A stretch of 10,000 nucleotides of DNA, from NCBI RefSeq assembly GCF_964340395.1, contig NC_135559.1, positions 7,803,759 to 7,813,758 on the forward strand. The letters are read 5' to 3'. The notes below the pieces were generated by a model, which did not search any database, had not been told where the DNA came from, and saw only the letters and a program-made list of their open reading frames with translations. This DNA comes from Glandiceps talaboti (lineage: Eukaryota > Hemichordata > Enteropneusta > Spengelidae). Both the position numbers and the translations under genes were made by a program. Of the stretch, positions 1-8,102 are shown piece by piece; the first letter of the stretch is position 1; each line of letters starts with the position of its first letter.

Positions 1-21
1 AACTTTTCTTTCTTCTCCTAG

Positions 22-148
22 TATTGGTGTTATGTGTACTTATCTTACAATCCAGATTTCTTTCAATCTCGTTGTCTTGACGTCTGGTGCAATCTTTGGT
101 ATTGGTTTAGGACTTGCTTACATCCCACCCTGGTTGTGTGTAGTCAGA
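22..148 (+). CDS. Transporter exon a: end of helix 3 and helix 4
   Basis: The exon follows a pyrimidine-rich acceptor ending TCCTAG at base 21 and ends before GTAAGTG. Base 22 finishes a codon from an upstream exon, then 42 codons follow and the exon ends in phase 0. It encodes the stretch ending GLGLAYIPPWLCVVR, whose glycines and proline pair are usual in helix 4 of OFA-type carriers. Confidence 0.88.
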
Positions 149-3100
149 GTAAGTGTGAACAATAATATGATATTTTACACTTTAAAAAATACTTGTGATC
201 TATACTAAGGCCTGTCGCCGCGTTGTGAACGCAAACGCTCTTACAAATCCAAGGGATAACATGAAGCAACAACTGAGTGAATGTAAGAAGTAATTGGTCA
301 CCATACAGTTAAAGAGAGTCTGATATGGGCTTATTAGTCAAGACAAAAAGAGTGGGGTATTCGTGACATCATCACCACTAGCGAACCATTTTATTTAGTC
401 AACAGAATTGTCTTGTTAGTCTTCTCGGCGCGATTGTTACAGTTAAACACATACACTGTATATACAAAACAAATATTCCCAGTCAATGTGCATGTCTATT
501 ATCATTTGCTGAACTTGATGAAATTTCATATTTCATGACTAGTCGTATAAAATAAAATTACTAACAACATCATATGTGTTTATAGTGGTTTCCAGCCAGG
601 AAGGGGTTCGTAACAGGTATCGTAGTCGCAGGTTATGCATTTGGGGCATTTTTGTTTGGCGTTGTTGAGAAGTTCTTCATTAACCCCTCAAATCTGCCAC
701 CGGATAAACCGGATCCAAATGACCCCTACACAAAGTAAGTTATGTATTTCAACCTGACATTTCAATATTATGAAGTAATCGTCATGAATTGGATAATGAG
801 GTAAATAATGCAAAATTAGAAACAGACATGAAGACATATTTTGGAAAGTGGGCAGACATATTTTGGAAAGTGATAACGAACAAACAAAAATGAATGAGCG
901 AACGAACGAACGAACGAACGAACGGATGGATGGATGGATGGATGGATGGATGGATGGATAATTGAATTAAATTAATAATTTAATCCAATTAATTAATTAA
1001 CGAACAAACAAACAAACAAACAAACAAACAAAAACCCAAACAAACACATAAACTAACTAACTAACTAACTACCTAACTTACTAACAAACAAACAAACAAA
1101 CAAACAAACAAACAAACAAACAAACAAAAACCCAAACAAACAAACGCATAAACTAACTAACCAACTAACTACCTAACTTACTAACAAACAAACAAACGAA
1201 CACAATTTTTAAATAAAAAAGTATGCTGACACGGAATACACGGAATGAAATCAGGACCACCGTCGACAACGACGACGTATTGTAAAATGTTGTGTTTTTA
1301 CTCCACAGATACTACTCACAGGATGAAATACTCGACCAAGTTCCATACACATACCTTTTATTAGCTGGCTTATTTGCTTGTTGCCAAATCCTCGGAACTG
1401 CTCTCATCGACAACCCTCCCGGGTACAAGGTAATGATTAATGCACGTACTTTGTTGAATAAATGAGTGTGACAGGTACGGTGGTGGTGGTAAGTATACAA
1501 AACACACTTTTCAAACATTTTTTTCAGCATATTTCATTTTGTACTGAGATATTATATTATTATCCGGGGATGCCTTTTTTCCACATGGATTATCCATTCT
1601 TCATATCTTTTCAAGCACCTTTCTTATTTGTAGATACCACAGTTACGGGACAAATCTAATGAGACGACAGGGCTAGGGAGAAAAAAGAGTCTATCTATAC
1701 ACAGCGGAGACAGTCTGGAAATCCACGGCCAGTCAGACGATCCTAATGTCAACAGCACTGACTCGACTCGAAAGTTATCGGCTAAACCAAAGGGAACACC
1801 CAGAGAACCAGACGAAAAGACCCCTTTGTTGTCCACAAGTTCGGAGGATCGAAACTCTACGTACACAGAGCCCGATAGGAACTGCAACACAGAGACAAAT
1901 ACCGATCCTGTAGATCCAAAATCGTCTGGTAAAAATTTGACTCCGGCTCAAATACTTGCAACCAGACCATTTTGGACTTTATGGTTTATATTTGCTTTCA
2001 TTACCCAAACTCAAGTGATGATTACGTCTTTTTTCAGGGTAAGATATATCTATAACTTTATTTTATTCATTTTAAGAGTAGACGACGCCCCCTACGGCAG
2101 AATTAGACAATCGAATCTGAGTAAAACCTGATATGAGAGGAAAAGTGCTAAATCTCCTTCCTTCATATATTTTCAATATTTTGTGGGTTTTTTGTATTTA
2201 TCTTTATGAGATTGAGTCTCTCTTAAAGTGGTATTACTCACCTTTTAATGTTTTTGTTTTTTATTTCTTACTTTAGAACTATGCCGATGAGTTCATTAAT
2301 GACGATAACTATTTACTGGCCATTACTATTGTGTCGTCTCTATTCAGTGCACAGGGACGTGTAATCTGGGGCAAACTATCTGATACATTTCCATTTAAGG
2401 TAAAAAAAATACTTCTCGTGTACAGTGAACGCATTGCACCAATATACCATATTCCGGTTATCCACATTGCAGTCATGTTTCAAAAGAAGTGTCACTGAGG
2501 GCGCTGCCACTTCAAGACAAAGTGCAAATTTTGTTCCTTTGTACTATCATGATAGCAATGGCCTGTCTCTCACCTCAAATATTAATTTATGATTGTCTCT
2601 TCATTATTTAATCTGTTTTTATTGTGCGCCATTTAATGTATATTGCTACTTTTTTAAAATTGTTTCATGTATATATGGTTTTATTTTTCTACTAGTCGCA
2701 CAAAGAATTGCCCACGTTGGGATAATAAAGATATATTGTATTGTATTGTATTGTATTGTATTGCATTGCATTGTATTGCATTGCATTGTATTGTATTGTA
2801 TTGTATTGTATTGTATTGCATTGCATTGCATTGCACTGCACTGCACTGCACTGCACTGCACTGCACTGCACTGCACTGCACTGCACTGTATTGTATTGTA
2901 TTGTATTGTATTGTATTGTATTGTATTGTATTGTATTGTATTGTATTGTATTGTATTGTATTGTATATAAATATGTGATCAACCTGTCAAGTCATATTTA
3001 GTTAAAAGTTTGGAAAATAATATACTGTTACAAAGGAATACAAACGTGACTTATTGATATTTTTTGTGTTTTCGTAGAATTGTATGATTATCCTGTGTTC

Positions 3101-4166
3101 TGTCAATGCGGTCTTTGTCTTCATACTACCATACTCTCCTGCTGGTGGTCTAGCCGTTTTCTTTATATGGTTGTGTATAGTATTCTTCACCTTTACTGGT
3201 GTATTTTCAGTCATTCCTGCCGTCACTGCAAGGTAAGTGAAACTATTAAAGCGGCACAAGCCGAGTTCATAAACCTTGTACTCAAGTGAAAATACTTACA
3301 TAAAACCTTGATTGCACTATTCTAGTATAATGTTAATGACAATACATGTCTTCTGTGGCATTACAATTGTCTACATTATCAAGCCTGATAAGTTGATGAT
3401 CCACTAGTTACAGGCAGACATTCTGAGCAAATCTGATAGTTGGTTAATGCTATAGTCTTGTGCATTTATTTTAGAATATTTGGTGAAACCTACATGGGTA
3501 TGAACTATGGTCTAGTGTTCACTTCAACAGCTATATCCTCTATCATTGGAGCATATATGGGAAACAACGTAGTGGATCAGTTCGGCTGGGGAGGACTCTT
3601 CCTATATTGTGGCATATTTTCCTTTTTAGGCAAGCACCAAATTGTATATTTTATTATTTTCTGCCTTTTATATTTCTAAAGGCGTGGACATTTTCTTTCG
3701 CCTTAACAGACCATACTGGCAGACCTTGCAAGTACCCTCCCTAGCCTCCTGCGGTACAATTTACCAGCAGGCGAATCGCCACTCAGTAATGTTAATTTCA
3801 TTGTTCATATATTAATTTTGCTTAATATGAGTATTAAATCAGCCAGGCAGTTACAGAAACGTCCGATCAGTTGTTATTTTGCATACAGATTTTTCGCAAC
3901 CATGCCAGATTTGTTAGCTACTTTAAAAAGTTGACTCGGTGCCACCGGGAAGTAAACAGTATGGCAGCCATCGACATGACCGCCATTGCAGGCCCATGCA
4001 GAAAACATAAAAACACAAACACATGCAAACATATATAGATTATCAATTATAGCCACATTGTTCGTAATTGCAACATTAAGGCGTATTTTTTTATCTATTT
4101 TTTATTTCAGCCATGTTGTTATCGATGACGTTCGACGTAAAAACTGAAGATGGAAAAGATATTTAA
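22..4166 (+). CDS. MFS transporter, OFA/monocarboxylate-like, 3' part, 8 exons
   Basis: This is a polytopic membrane transporter of the major facilitator superfamily. The spliced exons 22-148, 586-734, 1309-1429, 1634-2038, 2277-2399, 3078-3232, 3475-3629 and 4111-4166 give 429 complete residues plus a stop, with all phases consistent. Visible family marks are a glycine-rich helix 4 (IFGIGLGLAYIPP), the helix 4/5 junction RWFPARKG, the NPSNLPPD loop, helix 7 starting RPFWTLWF, and the helix 8/9 loop GRVIWGKLSD. These are typical of oxalate:formate antiporter-like (OFA) proteins. The N-terminus and about three helices are missing, since the first base completes a codon begun upstream. A loop of about 105 residues between helices 6 and 7 is hydrophilic and probably cytosolic. 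OFA relatives carry small monocarboxylates such as oxalate, formate or pyruvate, but the substrate here cannot be read from sequence. MFS membership is near certain; the subfamily is likely. Confidence 0.92.
149..585 (+). other. Transporter intron (437 bases), no internal feature seen
   Basis: The intron runs from GTAAGTG to TTTATAG. I see no convincing open frame, repeat array or mobile-element end in it. Confidence 0.8.
586..734 (+). CDS. Transporter exon b: helix 5 and outer loop
   Basis: The exon lies between acceptor TTTATAG and donor GTAAGT. It begins with the conserved WFPARKGFVTG segment, continues through helix 5 (IVVAGYAFGAFLFGVV) and ends in the NPSNLPPD loop, which recurs in animal and protist OFA-like proteins. 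It ends in phase 2, and the split lysine codon is completed by the next exon. Confidence 0.9.
832..872. repeat. 19-base perfect direct repeat, period 22
   Basis: The sequence agacatattttggaaagtg occurs at 832-850 and again at 854-872, separated by three bases, within transporter intron 2. It sits just ahead of the tetranucleotide arrays. Confidence 0.9.
897..1200. repeat. Compound tetranucleotide array in transporter intron 2
   Basis: Successive blocks are (CGAA)n to about 924, (GGAT)n to about 958, an AT-rich palindromic spacer, then (CAAA)n and (CTAA)n blocks. The (CAAA)n/(CTAA)n part occurs as two similar copies of about 100 bases. The CCC marker is at 1035 and 1131, and the block beginning AACTAACTAA is at 1051 and 1151. 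The whole array lies in the 574-base intron 735-1308 and has no coding character. Confidence 0.95.
1309..1429 (+). CDS. Transporter exon c: helix 6
   Basis: The exon lies between acceptor CTCCACAG and donor GTAATG. One base completes the split lysine codon, then 40 codons follow. It encodes the end of the helix 5/6 loop (YYSQDEILDQVP) and a hydrophobic helix 6 (YTYLLLAGLFACCQILGTAL). It ends in phase 0. Confidence 0.9.
1430..1633 (+). other. Transporter intron (204 bases), no internal feature seen
   Basis: The intron lies between the GTAATG donor and the TATTTGTAG acceptor. The short open frames crossing it are not supported by any family resemblance. Confidence 0.75.
1634..2038 (+). CDS. 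Transporter exon d: large cytosolic loop and helix 7
   Basis: This 135-codon exon, phase 0 at both ends, is the largest of the gene. About its first 105 residues are polar and rich in S, T, D, E, N, K and P. They form the loop between the two six-helix halves and contain the acidic dileucine motif EKTPLL at 1814-1831. The rest encodes the conserved ATRPFWTLWF start of helix 7. The donor is CAGG|GTAAGA. Open frame continuing past the donor to 2131 is intron read-through. Confidence 0.9.
2277..2399 (+). CDS. Transporter exon e: helix 8 and the helix 8/9 signature loop
   Basis: The exon has 41 codons and is phase 0 at both ends, between acceptor TACTTTAG and donor AAG|GTAAAA. It encodes NYADEFINDDNYLL, helix 8, and the cytosolic loop GRVIWGKLSDTF. 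That loop is the second-half counterpart of the MFS signature loop and is strongly conserved in OFA-like carriers. Confidence 0.92.
2711..2965 (+). mobile_element. Probable 3' end of a non-LTR retrotransposon with pentanucleotide tail
   Basis: A small hairpin (CCCA CGT TGGG, 2711-2721) is followed at once by AATAAA (2724-2729) and then a pure 5-base array. This order (short GC hairpin, polyadenylation-like signal, simple tandem tail) is common at the 3' ends of LINE-type elements in invertebrates. No reverse-transcriptase frame is visible upstream, so any element would be strongly 5' truncated. The family is not identified, and the call is inference. Confidence 0.5.
2736..2965. repeat. Pentanucleotide array, 46 units of three main variants
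   Basis: The 46 contiguous five-base units are almost all TTGTA, TTGCA or CTGCA. The order is 5 TTGTA, a mixed TTGCA/TTGTA zone, 3 TTGCA, 10 CTGCA, one CTGTA, then 15 TTGTA. The array lies in transporter intron 5 (2400-3077). All frames through it are free of stops, which explains several long but meaningless open frames of repeated Cys, Ile, Val, Leu, Tyr or Gln, Asn. Confidence 0.97.
3078..3232 (+). CDS. Transporter exon f: helices 9 and 10
   Basis: The exon lies between acceptor TTTTCGTAG and donor AG|GTAAGTG, starting in phase 0 and ending in phase 2. It encodes helix 9 (NCMIILCSVNAVFVFILPYS) and helix 10, ending GVFSVIPAVTAR, where OFA-like proteins have a comparable G-F-x-x-x-P-x-x-T-A motif. 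Confidence 0.9.
3475..3629 (+). CDS. Transporter exon g: helix 11 and most of helix 12
   Basis: One base completes the split arginine codon, then 51 codons follow and the exon ends with a single G. It encodes IFGETYMGMNYGLVFTSTA, helix 11 with AISSIIGAY, the loop VVDQFGWGG, and the start of helix 12. The donor is the non-canonical GC type (TTAG|GCAAGC). Reading on to a GT further downstream would shift the final exon out of frame. Confidence 0.87.
3630..4110 (+). other. GC-AG intron of the transporter gene
   Basis: The intron begins GCAAGC and ends after a long pyrimidine-rich run at TTATTTCAG. The GC donor is preferred because it joins G to CC as an alanine codon, completes helix 12 (YCGIFSFLAMLLSMTF), and leads to a short charged tail and stop. 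The nearest downstream GT at about 3643 would put a stop a few codons into the last exon. A short hairpin lies at 3748-3771; otherwise the intron shows nothing certain. Confidence 0.75.
4111..4166 (+). CDS. Transporter last coding exon: end of helix 12 and C-terminal tail
   Basis: The exon completes the split alanine codon and encodes MLLSMTFDVKTEDGKDI followed by TAA at 4164-4166. The tail is short, hydrophilic and presumably cytosolic, and the acceptor is strong. Its position at the end of helix 12 matches the expected length of the carrier. Confidence 0.85.
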
Positions 4167-4397
4167 ATTTTGTGGTAAAGAGGGATGTAATGCTAACCCT
4201 TATAACTATATGCCATGGCCAACAATATTCATTTAGGAACGAATTGTACTTCTTACTTCCTCTGGATAATTTGTGTCTGGTATTACACAGGTTCTCATTA
4301 GAAGATGTCGACAACACAAGTCTTTTCCTATGTACTATGTACAAAATGATGTCGGAATATAGACAAGGGAGGTGTTGAGCTCTAATAACATCAAACA

Positions 4398-4403
4398 AAT
4401 AAA
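4398..4403 (+). promoter_or_regulatory. Candidate polyadenylation signal of the transporter gene
   Basis: This is the first AATAAA after the stop codon, about 230 bases downstream. Further AATAAA copies occur at 4678-4683 and 4910-4915, so the true 3' end is uncertain. Confidence 0.5.
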
Positions 4404-5192
4404 TGTGTAGATTTTCAACAAAATCCTCCTCCCTTCAACAAGATCTTCCATTCACCAACGCCCTCCTTCCAATATCTCAGATCTTCCATTCAACAAATTC
4501 CTCCCTTCAGCAACCTCTCCCACCCCCACCCCAACCCCAACCCCTTTCACATAGTCGAAATATATTGCAAAGAAATTTCATTTTCATCATAACATTACAT
4601 TTATAGTATATAGTATATAGTCATTGTGGAATTTGATTCCAACTCCATTTACAGTTAATATTAATAGAACTTCAGAGAATAAATTTACTATAAATATGAT
4701 TTGTTTCCCTCAAAAGTAAGGCACTGCCCTCCTGATAATATCATATAAAAATATTTTTATGAATCATTTTCTGTACATTCCATTTTCGGTTAGTGTCATT
4801 AGTAAAGAATTTATCTATCAATTTTGTCAGCGACTGATGTAATGTGAGCACACCGATGGGTATCACATGAGAAACAAAGAAGAAGTCTCGACATATGGTT
4901 TCTTTTTGAAATAAAAAAAATATATCAAACAAACATTGTTCTATTTTGTTATTTCTATTAAACTAACTACTTTATTATGTAAATTCATATCAGAAGAGAA
5001 CCTCGTCATCTTTACATATCTGAATACTGACGGCTACCGACTGTTATACAACCAGATGTACCAGACCCAAGCGTTAATATGTTAGAGTATACAAACTTGA
5101 CACATGGTGAGTGGATGGATGGATTGATGGATGGATGGATGGGTGGGTTTATGGGTGGATGGACGGACGGAAGGACAGACATACAGACAGAC

Positions 5193-5240
<48 letters not shown>

Positions 5241-5813
5241 TGTTCAATCTGTCAGTCAATCAGTGGACCAGCCAGCCAGCCAGCTTGCCAGTCAGTGTAC
5301 TTGTCCATCAACCAGCGGACCACAAATCAATCAGCACGTCTTAAAGTCTGTCGACAATTTGAGGTATTACATTTCAAATCCAAGTCAACAATGAGAATTC
5401 ATATTTTACTGCACTGCACAACAAGATTATAAACTATATTACTCTTATGTTGAGATAGCATGTCTGGTTATACTGATCTATGGCTACCCCCAGAAATTGT
5501 TCCCAATCTCTTGATCGTATATATAGTTGTAATGAAAAAATTTAAAACTGATAAACAGGACGTGGTGAATTGACTGCTTTTATGGTTACTTCTGGTCAAA
5601 TATAGTTGTAATGTGTTAGTTGTAGACTGCATTTATAAGACTGACTGGGAGACTGAAACAGGTCGTTATGAATGTATGTAGATGGGCAACTGTAGTTTAT
5701 AATAAGAAAAGACGAAACTTATTGTTAAAGTTTTCCGATCTTACACAAATATACGATGTTGTGAATGTGAAAAGATAAATTCAGACATTTTGTATTCTTT
5801 GCGATATTGATAG
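4404..5813. other. Gene-free stretch between two convergent genes
   Basis: No frame here has family resemblance or splice context. The stretch holds alternative AATAAA signals, a C-rich tract around 4425-4550 with an imperfect 18-base repeat (4441-4458 and 4479-4496), short TATAG repeats near 4605-4620, and a tetranucleotide array from about 5110 to 5300. The rest is AT-rich and unremarkable. Confidence 0.7.
5110..5300. repeat. Graded tetranucleotide array (GGAT, GGAC, AGAC, AGAT) with CAGT/CAGC tail
   Basis: Blocks run in order: (GGAT)n with GGGT variants, GGAC, AGAC, then a pure AGAT/GATA run from about 5193 to 5240. A looser zone of CAGT, CAAT and CAGC units then reaches about 5300. Neighbouring blocks differ by single-base changes. 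Confidence 0.93.
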
Positions 5814-5819
5814 TTTATT
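5814..5819 (-). promoter_or_regulatory. Candidate polyadenylation signal of the lectin gene
   Basis: AATAAA reads on the minus strand about 135 bases after the lectin stop codon, a normal distance for a short 3' untranslated region. Confidence 0.6.
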
Positions 5820-5952
5820 TCAAGACAAGCTAATTAGTGTACACAGTGAGAATACAGACTAATTGATAAGTGTTAATAGTATGGTAGAATTGGTAGTGCA
5901 CGTCAAACTTTTCCAAGGTGTAGTTTCAGACTCATACTAAGGTGCATAATTA

Positions 5953-6023
5953 TTAACCAGAAGGAACACAATTAGGAATAGCATCATCGTTGATGTCACA
6001 TTCTTCATAGTCACATTGTGGTA
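5953..6023 (-). CDS. Lectin exon 7: acidic cysteine-containing C-terminal tail
   Basis: The exon follows acceptor TTGTTTTCAG. It completes a split valine codon and encodes PQCDYEECDINDDAIPNC and a few more residues before TAA at 5955-5953. It lies beyond the last canonical cysteine of the lectin fold, so it is an added tail. It has three cysteines and about one third acidic residues. Confidence 0.85.
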
Positions 6024-6277
6024 CTGAAAACAAAACAAAAAGAAATAGTTTCAATATCAAAAAGGAACAATGAATTTAGTTTGGATATTTTTAAAATCGA
6101 AATTGAATTCGTCCAAAACAAAGCAAAAATGGATACATATACACAAATCTCTAGACTATGTACGATTTCTATGTACGTGGAGTCGAGTAGTTAGAGTGTC
6201 CGCTCTTTGCAGCTGTAGCTATAGGTGACAGGTTAGCGCCTCGACACTGCCTTCTGTTGAAAACTTAAAATACTTGG

Positions 6278-6354
<77 letters not shown>

Positions 6355-7922
6355 CACCTCCCTCCCTACTTATAATTGATATATTGAGAAGTGCTTTCAG
6401 TTTTCAACTTCAGAGAAATCTAACTTACCGCGAGTCTCACAGACAGCACCTTTTGGTCGGAAATCAACGTACTCGTCATCCCATCGTCCATTTTTATTGC
6501 CTTTAAACCTGAAGTAAAGAGAAAAAATGTACAAAATGAAGTATTCTTGTTAACCTGTCGTCAGATAACTCTTACAGTACGTCTGTCATGTTTGTAATTC
6601 TTTATAGTAGGTCTGATATAAAACCTAAAGTAATGGTCAAATCTCACGCATTCGAAATTATCAGTATGAAACATTCCATTATAGAGACACATTCCACTAT
6701 AGTGCATTTGTTGAGATCCCATTAGACCTGTACATTCAAGTCTCTGGGGTGTTTTAATTCTTTCCTTGGATATGTTTTTAAACACAAGCGTAAACATAGT
6801 TGTGTGCTTTATGTGAAGCGACAACCCGAGTGATTGGTTCCTGAATCTGTAGGATGAAGCCTTGACATTAGTAATTGAAAAAAAAAGTTGTGGACAACAT
6901 TTTCCTTACAAAACTCGAAGTCAATAACAAACTCAAAACATTTGAAGATAAAGAGACTTTAATTCTAAAAATCCCAAAGTGGACTAATGCCATTTTAAAC
7001 TCATTATTAATAAACTTTACCGTATGATAATTTTACGTATATTTACAACGTTATCCTTGTATAATTACTTACCATAACTGAACACAGTCTTGCCCATTTG
7101 GATCTCTTTTTGGGTTGTTATTCGGTTCGCCCGGTGCCCAGTGTTCGTAGTCTTCCTCGCAAAGACCCTGGCGGACATTTTGATATGACCATACAAAGTG
7201 GTCCTCTACCTTCAAATCGTTCAGACCAATCCAGAAGCCGAAGTGCGGAATACACGAGTTGTCATCCCATTCATTACTTTGGATGTATGATACGACAGCC
7301 TGGTCTTTTTGTTGTGTATCCAGGATAGCTAGGCCGTGATGAAAATGGTTACACATAGCATTGGCATTATAGCAGTAAGGACGACAGTTTTCGACTTGTT
7401 CGCAGTAGAAGTGGTAGATAACACAGTCACATCCAGGATCCAATTTTAATTTGCAGGACCCTATATAAAAGGAAAAAGACAAGACAATATCAATCACTAT
7501 CATTTCCCATAATACTCTCTGTGGAATACAATATCCTAAGATATAAATAAAAACTTCTCATCCGATCATGGCAATCATCATTCAAACCTTCGGAAGAAGA
7601 GTTAATGAAATTTTCAAAAATGTTGATACGGTTTGATACAGCCGCCAGTTCTTCTATTACCTTTGCCTCTTTTATATTACCATGAACGCTTTCACTACCT
7701 AAATATCGACTTCCATGATACGAGTTATGCACTGCATTGATGAGAAAGTGATATCTCTGGTCTGGGTTTTATTGGAAGATGGTGAAACGTTTTCAGAAAG
7801 TACCAACGGTGTAATCATAACAAATTTAAAAATAGAATAAATCGTATAAAATTTGCAGAGTGAATGTCATTTATTTTAACACACAGACACACACTCTGTC
7901 TGTCTGTCTATTTGTCAGTTTC

Positions 7923-7969
<47 letters not shown>

Positions 7970-8016
7970 TTCTCACTGTCTGTATGTCTGTTTGTCTCTC
8001 TCTCTCTATCTATCTA

Positions 8017-8102
<86 letters not shown>

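Noticed and set aside
2039-2131. Extension of transporter exon d to a stop at 2131
   Set aside because: The frame runs through a clear GTAAGA donor, and the next conserved segment (NYADEF) resumes in phase at 2277.
2593-3001. Several overlapping long open frames on both strands rich in Cys, Ile, Val, Leu, Tyr or Gln, Asn
   Set aside because: They are translations of the stop-free pentanucleotide array, with no family resemblance and no splice context.
3874-4056. 60-codon minus-strand frame with several cysteines inside the GC-AG intron
   Set aside because: There is no recognisable domain, no convincing splice sites, and it is opposite to a transcribed gene.
4741-4932. 63-codon minus-strand frame in the intergenic region
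   Set aside because: AT-rich composition, no domain resemblance, and no promoter or splice context.
897-5300. CRISPR-like array among the many short repeats
   Set aside because: The repeats are contiguous microsatellites without unique spacers, in an intron-containing animal gene setting.
6175-6250. A functional tRNA gene
   Set aside because: The B box is degenerate and the arms do not pair well enough by eye; a SINE relic is a better fit.
7098-7328. 76-codon + strand frame over the lectin domain
   Set aside because: It is antisense to lectin exon 5, whose minus-strand translation carries clear domain motifs.
7461-7503. ATG at 7503 as a start for a 144-codon lectin
   Set aside because: A good acceptor (CCTTTTATATAG) lies between this ATG and the domain, so the ATG is intronic. 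A proper signal peptide exists upstream at 8898.
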